Source of the DNA: a virus
Virus record (IMG/VR): IMGVR_UViG_3300040960_002964
Coordinates: 1 to 27,538 of that record
DNA: 27,538 bases
Strand: one strand, 5' to 3'
Shown in pieces: positions 1 through 5,958 of this stretch. The translations under genes were made by a program, and so were the position numbers. The number at the start of each line of letters is the position of its first letter. Positions within the stretch are counted from its first letter, which is position 1. The notes beneath the pieces are model-generated. The model saw nothing but the letters and a program-made list of their open reading frames with translations, searched no databases and was not told where the DNA came from.

Positions 1-1
1 A

Positions 2-331
2 GGCCAACAGATAACTATTGAAAAGGTAGCTATCGATTGGTCTAAAAACATAGAAGATGCTCAAAGTTGCCTGTCGAATACCACTGATATCACTTCATTA
101 ACGCAGGGTCAGTTAGATGCTTTTGTTTCATTTGTCTTTAACGTGGGCTGCAGTAGATATCGTCACAATGCTGATGGTAGTGAAACTCGTATTTATAAAA
201 AGATAAAAACGGGGCAGTTCGAAGCAGCTTGCCATGAGCTTAAACACTGGGTTTATGCAGGCGGGAAAAAGCTCAACGGATTAGTTAAACGAAGGCAAAG
301 GGAGACAGCATTGTGTCTATCTTCAAAGTAG
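2..331 (+). CDS. Phage endolysin, GH24 lysozyme family (5'-truncated by window edge)
   Basis: This is the C-terminal part (about 109 residues) of a phage muramidase that would cut the peptidoglycan glycan chain during lysis. The open frame enters from the window edge, so the start and the N-terminal catalytic Glu are not visible. What is visible is the typical second half of the T4/P22-type lysozyme fold: a block reading LTQGQLDAFVSFVFNVG, then a tract ending in a Trp-containing HWVYAGGKKLNGL segment and the closing KRRQRETALC signature. The stop is followed within the same bases by the Rz-like GTG start (19-nt overlap), a normal arrangement for lambdoid lysis cassettes. Family assignment is by recognised motif order; whether it has a SAR or cleavable signal cannot be judged from this window. 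Confidence 0.88.
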   Translation, partial: GQQITIEKVAIDWSKNIEDAQSCLSNTTDITSLTQGQLDAFVSFVFNVGCSRYRHNADGSETRIYKKIKTGQFEAACHELKHWVYAGGKKLNGLVKRRQRETALCLSSK

Positions 332-750
332 TTTCAAACCCATGGTTGTTGCTGTTTCTAACTCTTACTTTTAGCTGGACGAGGGCTCAGTGGTTAAATG
401 GTAAGTTAGAAGTGGCCGAGATGGAAAAGTCTAGCCTGCAGTCTCAGATTAGCCATTATGCTGAAATCAATCGTGGAACTATTGAGTCTTTTAATTTAGC
501 TAAAGATGCTATGCAAGAAGCCACGCAGGCTTTTTTACATAAAGAAAATCACGATGCGACTGCGGTCGCATCACTTGATCAAGCGATAACAGATTTAGGG
601 GAGATGCTAAATGGTACAGTTGAAACCACCGAGATTGATTGTGGCAATGAGCGTCTGCCTACTCCTGTTATCGACCGGATGTGGGAGCACTACGGAACTA
701 AAGGTGATAACCAAGGTTCAGACCGAGTACCTGTTCCCCCCGACAGCTGA
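313..750 (+). CDS. Rz: Rz-like inner-membrane spanin subunit (i-spanin)
   Basis: A 145-residue protein with a short N-terminal hydrophobic anchor (residues about 8-24, NPWLLLFLTLTFSW) followed by a hydrophilic, helix-prone periplasmic region rich in Glu, Gln and Lys (about 30-100) and a Pro-rich end. This is the Rz layout: the i-spanin pairs with lipoprotein Rz1 to fuse inner and outer membranes in the last step of lysis. The start is GTG, placed by a GGGAG ribosome site eight bases upstream and by overlap with the endolysin. The Rz1 frame begins inside its 3' half. The codons at 556-570 read Ala-Thr-Ala-Val-Ala and carry a sopC-like palindrome. Sequence identity to known Rz proteins is low, as usual for spanins, so the call rests on architecture and position. 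Confidence 0.8.
   Translation: MSIFKVVSNPWLLLFLTLTFSWTRAQWLNGKLEVAEMEKSSLQSQISHYAEINRGTIESFNLAKDAMQEATQAFLHKENHDATAVASLDQAITDLGEMLNGTVETTEIDCGNERLPTPVIDRMWEHYGTKGDNQGSDRVPVPPDS
555..570. other. SopB-binding-like (sopC-type) palindrome, copy 1
   Basis: TGCGACTGCGGTCGCA, a 16-bp inverted repeat perfect except at one symmetric pair. It matches the F sopC core TGGGACCACGGTCCCA at 12 of 16 bases with identical half-site layout. It lies inside the Rz-like gene. The function as a partition site is inferred from the resident SopA/SopB genes and from the N15 precedent of dispersed sites. Confidence 0.65.
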
Positions 751-904
751 TCTCCAACCCTGCAAAGTGCCGTTTCAGGAACCACCATTAACTCTAAACT
801 CCTCACTTGAACGCGACTTAACTTGGCTGACTTATTTGCGTATATGTGCCGCGCAAGTCGACCGAACGCGCAAGTGGGTTGAGGATAAACAGAGTTATAA
901 ATAG
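611..904 (+). CDS. Rz1: Rz1-like outer-membrane lipoprotein (o-spanin)
   Basis: A 97-residue protein in the +1 frame relative to Rz, starting inside Rz and running 154 nt past its stop. It has a lipoprotein signal: basic start, hydrophobic run (residues 9-20) and lipobox L-S-T-G-C with the lipidated Cys at position 24. After processing this leaves a 74-residue outer-membrane-tethered protein with several prolines (PPTADLQPC, QEPPLT), a feature common in Rz1 proteins. It would bind the C-terminus of the Rz-like i-spanin across the periplasm. The partly nested, out-of-frame gene pair is diagnostic for spanins. Cys51 and Cys78 could form disulphides; this is inference. Confidence 0.85.
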   Translation: MVQLKPPRLIVAMSVCLLLLSTGCGSTTELKVITKVQTEYLFPPTADLQPCKVPFQEPPLTLNSSLERDLTWLTYLRICAAQVDRTRKWVEDKQSYK

Positions 905-943
905 CTCAGCCAAAGAATAGGCATAGCAGGATGTCTCCAATAG

Positions 944-963
944 GCCCAGTTAATCTGGGCTTT
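944..963 (+). terminator. Weak terminator-like hairpin after the spanin genes
   Basis: Stem GCCCAG / CTGGGC (944-949 with 955-960), loop TTAAT, then only three T residues before the run breaks. It could be a weak intrinsic terminator or a processing hairpin between Rz1 and the next small gene. Confidence 0.4.
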
Positions 964-997
964 ATTGATTAGCGTTTTGAGTAAAGCGTTAATCAAT
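964..997. repeat. 15-bp inverted repeat, strong RNA hairpin
   Basis: Left arm ATTGATTAGCGTTTT (964-978) pairs with AAAGCGTTAATCAAT (983-997) around a GAGT loop. All 15 positions pair if two G-U wobbles are allowed. The wobbles on one strand become A-C mismatches on the other, so the hairpin is better formed in the rightward transcript. It ends 17 bases before the ATG of the 60-residue protein and could influence its translation or act as a mRNA stabiliser. It has no T-tract of its own. Confidence 0.6.
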
Positions 998-1014
998 AAA
1001 CACGGGAAAGAACG

Positions 1015-1197
1015 ATGACACAGAACCACACACTGTTTGAACAAATAATTAGAACTCAAGCTGAAGGCGTTGAGAGTTTAATGACTAACTGCCCTACCAC
1101 TCAGCAAGAGAAAATGAATCAGGCCAAGCAGCTATTGAAAGAAGCTGTTCTGCTCGCCATTGACGCAGGGAAACATCAGCATGAAACTCATCGATGA
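1015..1197 (+). CDS. Small hypothetical helical protein in the lysis block
   Basis: A 60-residue protein that I do not recognise. It starts at ATG with a GGGAAAG-like ribosome site, contains no hydrophobic segment long enough to span a membrane, and looks almost entirely helical: one amphipathic stretch at about 5-24, a short break (NCPTTQQ), then a second helix at about 33-50 (MNQAKQLLKEAVLLAIDAG). It lies between the spanin genes and the holin candidate, and its 3' end overlaps the holin start by 17 nt, suggesting translational coupling and co-expression late in infection. A lysis-regulating or anti-defence role is conceivable, but nothing in the sequence shows either. Confidence 0.6.
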   Translation: MTQNHTLFEQIIRTQAEGVESLMTNCPTTQQEKMNQAKQLLKEAVLLAIDAGKHQHETHR

Positions 1198-1384
1198 TTG
1201 GAAGAACTCAGGAAAGCTTTGGTCTGTTAAAGCGGCCATAGCAATCGTGGTAATTAATATGTTGATCGCGCTGCTAGGTGTATTCGAAATGCATATACCA
1301 CCAGCCACAGCAGCCACGTTGAATGTATTACTCGGGACAACAACCGCATTACTTCGATTAGTTCTTCAACCAATAGCCAAGTAA
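1181..1384 (+). CDS. Small two-helix holin candidate
   Basis: A 67-residue membrane protein starting at ATG 1181, preceded by an AGGGA ribosome site nine bases upstream. It begins MKLIDDWKNSGKLWSVK, then has two hydrophobic helices (about 17-36, KAAIAIVVINMLIALLGVFE; about 43-62, ATAATLNVLLGTTTALLRLV) separated by a His-Pro-Pro turn, and ends in a short basic tail. The opening motif and helix-turn-helix membrane layout match a family of small phage holins that often start MKLIDxW and end in ...RxxxQ. It would permeabilise the inner membrane for the endolysin. Its place after endolysin and spanins, directly before cos, is unusual: in lambda the holin precedes the endolysin. Another holin or antiholin may lie upstream of the window. 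Confidence 0.65.
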   Translation: MKLIDDWKNSGKLWSVKAAIAIVVINMLIALLGVFEMHIPPATAATLNVLLGTTTALLRLVLQPIAK

Positions 1385-1391
1385 AAACGAA

Positions 1392-1407
1392 TGGGACTGC
1401 AGTCGCA
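1392..1407. other. SopB-binding-like palindrome, copy 2 (intergenic)
   Basis: TGGGACTGCAGTCGCA. This copy keeps the F-like TGGGAC left half-site and the TCGCA right half, matching F sopC at 12 of 16 bases. It is the only intergenic copy of the four, eight bases after the holin stop codon and about 200 bp left of cos. Confidence 0.65.
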
Positions 1408-1582
1408 TTAGTTCGGGTGTCTTATTGATTGCACCTGTTATCAGTTAAATCAACGTGTGATTGCAACGTATCCCGCACGAGTCCATAAGGAAGGGATTAG
1501 GTCTGGTTAGCGCCCAGTTAAAGCATAAGCAGCTCTATTACAGAAAGAACAAGCCCGCACCTTAGCTCGTCTGGGGTGCAAT

Positions 1583-1678
1583 GGGTCCTTTTGGCGCATC
1601 TGGAACCACCACGGGTGCGAAACTCGCGAGAAACCTCTAATTTTTTATAAAAATCGTTTTTGGCGGTTTCCGGTTTCC
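1583..1678 (+). other. cos: Lambda-type cos site (cosQ, cosN, cosB-like repeats)
   Basis: The order and spacing follow lambda. cosQ: GGGTCCTTT at 1583-1591, identical to the lambda cosQ core. Exactly 30 bases after its first G comes the cosN candidate GGGTGCGAAACTCGCGAG (1613-1630), aligning with lambda GGGCGGCGACCTCGCGGG. This predicts a 12-base 5' cohesive end GGGTGCGAAACT (1613-1624) followed by CGCGAG. Partial dyad symmetry (C..G.G.G...C.C.C..G) is kept. Next is an A/T-rich tract (1637-1660) where lambda has an IHF site, then tandem GGTTTCC GGTTTCC (1665-1678) resembling the lambda R-sites (CGTTTCC) bound by Nu1. The small terminase gene starts 12 bases later. The cos-to-Nu1 distance (about 67 bases) is shorter than lambda's roughly 190. 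Exact nick positions are inferred. Confidence 0.85.
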
Positions 1679-1690
1679 ACTTCAAAGTTA

Positions 1691-2296
1691 GTGTCTATGT
1701 CGCTATTTAATCCCGATAAAAAGTTTACACAGCGAGACATTGCGGAATTATTGAAAATTTCCGACCGTCAAGTGAGAAACCTTATCCAACAAGGCGTTCT
1801 CATGCAGGCCAAAGGTCGAGATGGAATGGACCCGCTCGCAAGTGTTCATTCATACATCGCCTACAAATCTCAGCATGATGGTGAACGAGAGAAAGCGGAA
1901 GTTGACCCAGATTCGGAAGAAGGCAATCAAAAGAACCGCGAGCAGCAATTAAAGAATGATGAGCGCGAAGAGCGCATTAAATTAAATCGAATTAAACGTT
2001 TGGTGCTTGAGAAAAAATACGCACCAATTGAGATTATTGATGATGTGGTCGGTGCCGTGGCCATATCAATTAGAACTCGGGTGGACTCATGGCTTCCAAA
2101 AATAAAAATGGCCTATCCAGAAATCCCAATGGAGGGGTTGGAAGTAATTAAACGAGAATTGGCGCAGGTGATGAATGAGCTCGCAGAAGTACAAGTTGAT
2201 CTCACCGACTATGAAGACAGCGATCTCGAAAGCGGTCTCGCGAGCTTTGAATCCTCTGAAAATGATAGTGCCTATGACGGGAGTCGAATGGGCTGA
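1691..2296 (+). CDS. Nu1: Terminase small subunit, lambda Nu1 family
   Basis: A 201-residue protein (199 if the ATG at 1697 is used; no clear ribosome site separates GTG 1691 from it). It recognises cos and recruits gpA for packaging. The N-terminus (about 12-55) is a winged helix-turn-helix: FTQRDIAELLKISDRQVRNL, then GVLMQAKGRDGMDPLASVHSYIAY, the Nu1 pattern of recognition helix, wing and following helix. The middle (about 60-110) is a highly charged helix, and the end is acidic, as expected for the region that contacts the large subunit. Lambda Nu1 has 181 residues. The reading frame overlaps the large terminase frame by up to 122 nt, longer than usual; the true large-subunit start may lie further in. 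It sits immediately right of cos, where its binding sites are. Confidence 0.9.
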   Translation: MSMSLFNPDKKFTQRDIAELLKISDRQVRNLIQQGVLMQAKGRDGMDPLASVHSYIAYKSQHDGEREKAEVDPDSEEGNQKNREQQLKNDEREERIKLNRIKRLVLEKKYAPIEIIDDVVGAVAISIRTRVDSWLPKIKMAYPEIPMEGLEVIKRELAQVMNELAEVQVDLTDYEDSDLESGLASFESSENDSAYDGSRMG

Positions 2297-4040
2297 TAAA
2301 TACTTTCGTCTCCCTGAAGGTAGTTCTCAAATTGCAGGTGCTTGGGTAACGCAACCTCTGCAGGTGGTATTGCTCAACATGATGACGAATGACACCATTC
2401 GAATTGTGGCCATAAAAAAATCCGCTCGATTGGGTTACACCAAAATTATGGTAGCAGCTATTTTATACATGGCAGAACACAAAAAACGTTCAAGCGTTAT
2501 CTATCAGCCAGTAGATCCTGAAGCGGAAGAGTTTGTAGTCGATGAAATTGACCCGACCATCGCTGAAATGCCAGTTATTCAAAACGTGTTCCCACAATGG
2601 ATGACAAAAGGCGAAAAGAACAACAACAGCAAGAAAATATTCCAAGGCGCAGTGCTAGATTTTCGTGGGGCAACTTCACCAGGTAACTTTCGTCGATTAA
2701 CCAAACAGTGTTTATTCGGTGATGAAGTTAACGGTTGGCCACGCGAAGTTGGTAAAGCAGGCAAAGGTGAAGGTAACCCAGTAAAACTGGCCATGCAGCG
2801 TTTAAAGGGGGCGAGTTTCCCAAAAGCGGTATTTGGTACTACACCAACAGTAACAGGCAACTCGCACATCTCAGATTTAGTGGATGGTGCCGATCTTACT
2901 TTTCGTTTCTATCTTCCATGCCCTCACTGTGGCGTTGAGCAGGTTCTAGAGTTTGGAGAGCACCACGAAACAGGCATGAAAGACTACGGCCTGCTTTGGG
3001 ATGATGAACAAGACACCGTAGAGAAAAAAGCCAGAACCGCACATTACAAATGCTGCAACCTTGATGGTTGTGATAAGTCATTTACTTATAACGACCTAAC
3101 CAAGATGGAATTAAATGGTCGATGGATGGCGGAAGATTTAACTTGGACTAAAGATGGTAATAATTTCTACAGCCATGAGAACTTCCGAGTTCCACCACCC
3201 AAGCATGTTGGCATCGAGATCAACGCGCTTTACTCCCTAAATCTCGATGGTTGGGGTGAGATAGTGGCGGAATGGCTAAAGGCCAAAGGTAAGCCACTTG
3301 ATGTAAAAGCGTTTGTGAATACAGTTCTCGGTCAAGATTTTGAAGAGAATACAGGTGAAAAACTCGATTCAGAGATATTGGTTGAGCGTCGTGAAAAATA
3401 CGAAGCTCAAGTGCCAGATGGTGTGCTTTACCTGACAGGCGGCATTGATAGCCAGAGAAACCGATACGAATGCTTTGTTTGGGGTTGGGGTGTAGGTGAA
3501 GAGAAATGGCTCATCGACACTCAGATAGTCATGGGTGACTACGACAAAGAAGACACACTAAAGCGTGTCGATGATGTCATCGTAAAAACGTACACCAAAA
3601 AAGATGGAACCCAATACGATGTCAGAGTGTGGTGTTGGGATACGGGTGGTATTGATAGAACCAAGGTCGATAAACGAAGCAAAAAGCACGGAATTTTCCG
3701 TGTAATCCCCATCAAAGGTGCAAGTGTTTATGGCAAACCTATTGCCAACTTCCCGCGAACACGAAACAAAGAAGGCGTGTATCACACCGAAATAGGAACA
3801 GATACAGCCAAAGATTTACTTTACCTGCAGATGGAAACGCAACCTTCTTCTGAACCATCACCAGGTGCTATGCACTTACCTCTTGATGATGCGATTTGTG
3901 ACGAAGTTATTTGTCAGCAAATAGCCTCAGAACGACTCGTAGAAAAAAGAGTAAATGGTAAAAAGCTAATGCGTTGGGATAACGAAGGGCGACGAAACGA
4001 AGCGTTAGATTGCATGGTTTACGCCTTAGCCGCTTTGTGA
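2175..4040 (+). CDS. A: Terminase large subunit, lambda gpA family, interrupted by in-frame TGA
   Basis: A 621-residue ATPase-nuclease that cuts cos and pumps DNA into proheads. Visible motifs: VEWAD near the start, the lambda-type deviant Walker A KSARLGYTK (82-90; lambda has KSARVGYSK), CPHCGVEQ plus a second Cys-rich segment suggesting a zinc site, and the C-terminal nuclease block LTGGIDSQRNRYE with the metal-binding Asp at 425, CWDTGGID, and the long conserved SKKHGIFRVIPIKGASVYG. It ends YALAAL-TGA where lambda continues ALRISIS. Behind the TGA the same frame stays open for 34 codons (IGIQKLGFKL...) to a TAA that overlaps the W start. So the gene looks nonsense-interrupted, or is read through to 656 residues (lambda: 641). 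The start is uncertain: ATG 2175 or ATG 2211, neither with a strong ribosome site. Confidence 0.93.
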   Translation: MSSQKYKLISPTMKTAISKAVSRALNPLKMIVPMTGVEWADKYFRLPEGSSQIAGAWVTQPLQVVLLNMMTNDTIRIVAIKKSARLGYTKIMVAAILYMAEHKKRSSVIYQPVDPEAEEFVVDEIDPTIAEMPVIQNVFPQWMTKGEKNNNSKKIFQGAVLDFRGATSPGNFRRLTKQCLFGDEVNGWPREVGKAGKGEGNPVKLAMQRLKGASFPKAVFGTTPTVTGNSHISDLVDGADLTFRFYLPCPHCGVEQVLEFGEHHETGMKDYGLLWDDEQDTVEKKARTAHYKCCNLDGCDKSFTYNDLTKMELNGRWMAEDLTWTKDGNNFYSHENFRVPPPKHVGIEINALYSLNLDGWGEIVAEWLKAKGKPLDVKAFVNTVLGQDFEENTGEKLDSEILVERREKYEAQVPDGVLYLTGGIDSQRNRYECFVWGWGVGEEKWLIDTQIVMGDYDKEDTLKRVDDVIVKTYTKKDGTQYDVRVWCWDTGGIDRTKVDKRSKKHGIFRVIPIKGASVYGKPIANFPRTRNKEGVYHTEIGTDTAKDLLYLQMETQPSSEPSPGAMHLPLDDAICDEVICQQIASERLVEKRVNGKKLMRWDNEGRRNEALDCMVYALAAL

Positions 4041-4145
4041 ATAGGCATTCAAAAGCTCGGCTTCAAATTAGAAGCCCCTGATGAAACCACTCAATCGAAG
4101 AAAGTCGACATTGAAAAGCTCGGCGAACAAATGGGAGCAAATTAA
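4041..4145 (+). other. In-frame C-terminal extension of gpA beyond TGA (readthrough or nonsense remnant)
   Basis: Thirty-four codons in the gpA frame plus a TAA at 4143-4145. The peptide begins IGIQKLGFKLEAPDE and ends KLGEQMGAN. Lambda gpA has a corresponding tail after ALAAL, and that tail is the prohead (portal) specificity domain. The TAA overlaps the W ATG as TAATG, the usual coupling between A and W, so this was the true end of A. A single C-to-T change (CGA Arg to TGA, matching the Arg in lambda ALRIS) would explain the interruption. UGA readthrough or a sequence error are alternatives. Confidence 0.75.
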
Positions 4146-4357
4146 TGGCAGCACTTACAGACGCAGAATATTTACAAGAGCTAAAAAAAGCCTATCAAAA
4201 ATTGGTACTTGGCAAGCAAGCGACTTCCATTCAGAAAGACGGTCGAAAGGTAGAATACAAGCCTTCCGATAGAGCCACACTGAAAAATGAAATTGAAAAT
4301 TTAGAAGCAAGGCTTAACCAAGGCTCATCCCGACGAAGACCAGCGAGGTTGTTCTAG
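4145..4357 (+). CDS. W: Head-tail joining protein, lambda gpW family
   Basis: A 70-residue protein (lambda gpW: 68). It binds under the portal after packaging, stabilises the DNA-filled head and prepares it for FII and the tail. The alignment with lambda is direct: LVLGKQATSIQKDGRKVEY corresponds to LMTGKRVATVQKDGRRVEF, followed by an acidic helix and a basic tail (GSSRRRPARLF; lambda QRRRGPAGFYV). The start ATG at 4145 is coupled to the end of the gpA frame and has GGGAG eight bases upstream. Its TAG stop overlaps the GTG start of the portal gene (TAGTG). Confidence 0.93.
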   Translation: MAALTDAEYLQELKKAYQKLVLGKQATSIQKDGRKVEYKPSDRATLKNEIENLEARLNQGSSRRRPARLF

Positions 4358-5958
4358 TGAAACAAGTAGAAATACTCCACTCAAGTGGCGTACCTATTCG
4401 CAAGATGTCAGGGTTTGAGGGTACGGGAGCTGGTTTTGGTGGTCAGATGCAAAACTGGTCACCAACACTCATGACCAACGATGCGGCATTGCTACCTAAT
4501 TTAGACTTAGCACAAGCCAGAACGGATGATTTAGTTCGTAATAATGGTTATGCGGCAGGCGGTTTAAGACTGCACTTAGATAACGTTGTTGGTCATCTTT
4601 TTAAGCTTAACTGGAAACCAATGTGGCGAAAGTTGGGTTGGTCAGAGGAAGACTATAAGCGAATTAAAACAGACGTTGAGCAGGCGTGGTTAGAGTACGC
4701 TGAAGATGATCGTTGCTTTATCGACGCAGAGCGAAAGCGAACCTTCACCATGCTGATTCGAGCAGGCTGTGCACAGCACTTCACTTATGGTGACACTATG
4801 GCAGCAGCCGAGTGGATCGATAGACGTCATGCATCATTTAAAACCGCGATCAAAATGATATCGCCTAAGCGAGTCAGAAACCCAGACGGAAACCTCCTAG
4901 TTAACAATAAAGTTCGTGGCGGCATACGCCATGGCCGTCATGGTAATGCGCTTGGGTTTTATGTAGCAGACAGTAAAAACGCCTTAGCTTTATCAGGTAT
5001 ATCTTCAACCTTTCGTTACGTTCGTAGAGAGACTTGGTGGGGTCGGCCTAAATTCATTCACATCTTTGATGCTCAGGATGATGGCCAGAGTCGTGGGCAT
5101 TCAAGCTTAATGTCAGTAATGCAGCAAATGCACATGCTTGACAAGTTGCAACAAACCAAGCTGCAAAACGCAATCGTTAACGCTATGTACGCTGCAACAA
5201 TAGAGTCAGAACTTGATTCGGAAAAAGCATTTGAATTTATCGCAGGTGGTGAAACAGCCCAAGAGAAGCTTTGGGAGTGGATGGCAACGGTTAATAAGTA
5301 CCACTCTGGCGCGAATATTCGCCTTGATGGAGTTAAAGTGCCGCACTTGATGTCTGGTGAAAAGCTTAACTTACAAAGACCAAGCAATGCAGATAACGGT
5401 TTTAATCAGTTAGAACAATCTTTCTTGCAATACATGGCGTCAGGTTTAGGTGTATCAACAGAACAGTTTACTCATAATTTCCAAAACTCCAGCTATTCAA
5501 GCGCACGCGCTGCGCTTAACGAAGGTTGGCGTTTCTTTATGGGGCAACGAAAAATCATAGCCTCACGATTCGCGACTTCGATCTTCTCTTTATGGCTAGA
5601 AGAGGCGGTAAGTAACGGCACTATTAAATTACCGAATAACGTTAACTTCTGGTCCTCACGCTCAGCCCTTTGTCGAGCAGATTGGATTGGTTCCGGTCGT
5701 ATGTCTATCGATGGCGTGAAAGAAATCAAAGAAGCGATTCTGAAGATTGAAGCTGGACTTTCAACGTATGAAATTGAATTGGCGAAGATGGGTGAAGACT
5801 ACATCGAAATCTTTGAGCAACAGCATCGAGAGATGAAGCTTAGAGAGGAGAAAGAATTACCTCCTCCAAGTTGGATGAAAGCAGAAAATTTCGCACCGGA
5901 GCAGCAAGAACAGGCTCCACCGAATAATAATGGAGGCGACAATGCCACAACAACTTAG
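4357..5958 (+). CDS. B: Portal protein, lambda gpB family
   Basis: A 533-residue protein, the same length as lambda gpB. The portal is the dodecameric ring at one head vertex through which DNA passes and to which terminase and head-tail connectors bind. Typical features are the early LAQARTDDLVRNNGYAAGGL segment (about 51-70), the WWGRPKFIHIFDAQDDGQSRG stretch in the centre (about 228-248) and the NFQNSSYSSARAALNEGWRFF block (about 376-396), all in the order of the lambda family. The last 40 residues are Gln/Pro/Asn-rich and probably disordered. The start is GTG, overlapping the W stop codon; the 3' end overlaps the C gene by 17 nt. In lambda a fraction of gpB is trimmed to gpB*; that cannot be judged here. 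Confidence 0.95.
   Translation: MKQVEILHSSGVPIRKMSGFEGTGAGFGGQMQNWSPTLMTNDAALLPNLDLAQARTDDLVRNNGYAAGGLRLHLDNVVGHLFKLNWKPMWRKLGWSEEDYKRIKTDVEQAWLEYAEDDRCFIDAERKRTFTMLIRAGCAQHFTYGDTMAAAEWIDRRHASFKTAIKMISPKRVRNPDGNLLVNNKVRGGIRHGRHGNALGFYVADSKNALALSGISSTFRYVRRETWWGRPKFIHIFDAQDDGQSRGHSSLMSVMQQMHMLDKLQQTKLQNAIVNAMYAATIESELDSEKAFEFIAGGETAQEKLWEWMATVNKYHSGANIRLDGVKVPHLMSGEKLNLQRPSNADNGFNQLEQSFLQYMASGLGVSTEQFTHNFQNSSYSSARAALNEGWRFFMGQRKIIASRFATSIFSLWLEEAVSNGTIKLPNNVNFWSSRSALCRADWIGSGRMSIDGVKEIKEAILKIEAGLSTYEIELAKMGEDYIEIFEQQHREMKLREEKELPPPSWMKAENFAPEQQEQAPPNNNGGDNATTT

Larger units (their letters stand above)
1385..1690. other. Noncoding cos-containing gap
   Basis: No convincing gene is visible in this 306-base gap. 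It holds one sopC-like palindrome (1392-1407) and the cos region (1583-1678). The stretch 1408-1582 shows no recognised element; by analogy with lambda it lies at the extreme right end of the packaged genome. Confidence 0.7.

Noticed and set aside
1015-1197. Idea that the 60-residue helical protein is an anti-CBASS sponge (Acb2-like)
   Set aside because: Only size and helix content are similar. I could not recognise the conserved residues of that family, so no such claim is made.
1408-1582. HNH nuclease or other gene next to cos
   Set aside because: All frames are interrupted and no HNH motif is visible.
4081-4272. 63-residue plus-strand frame around the A/W junction
   Set aside because: Covered by the gpA continuation and by W, which matches lambda W directly; the frame has no recognisable content.
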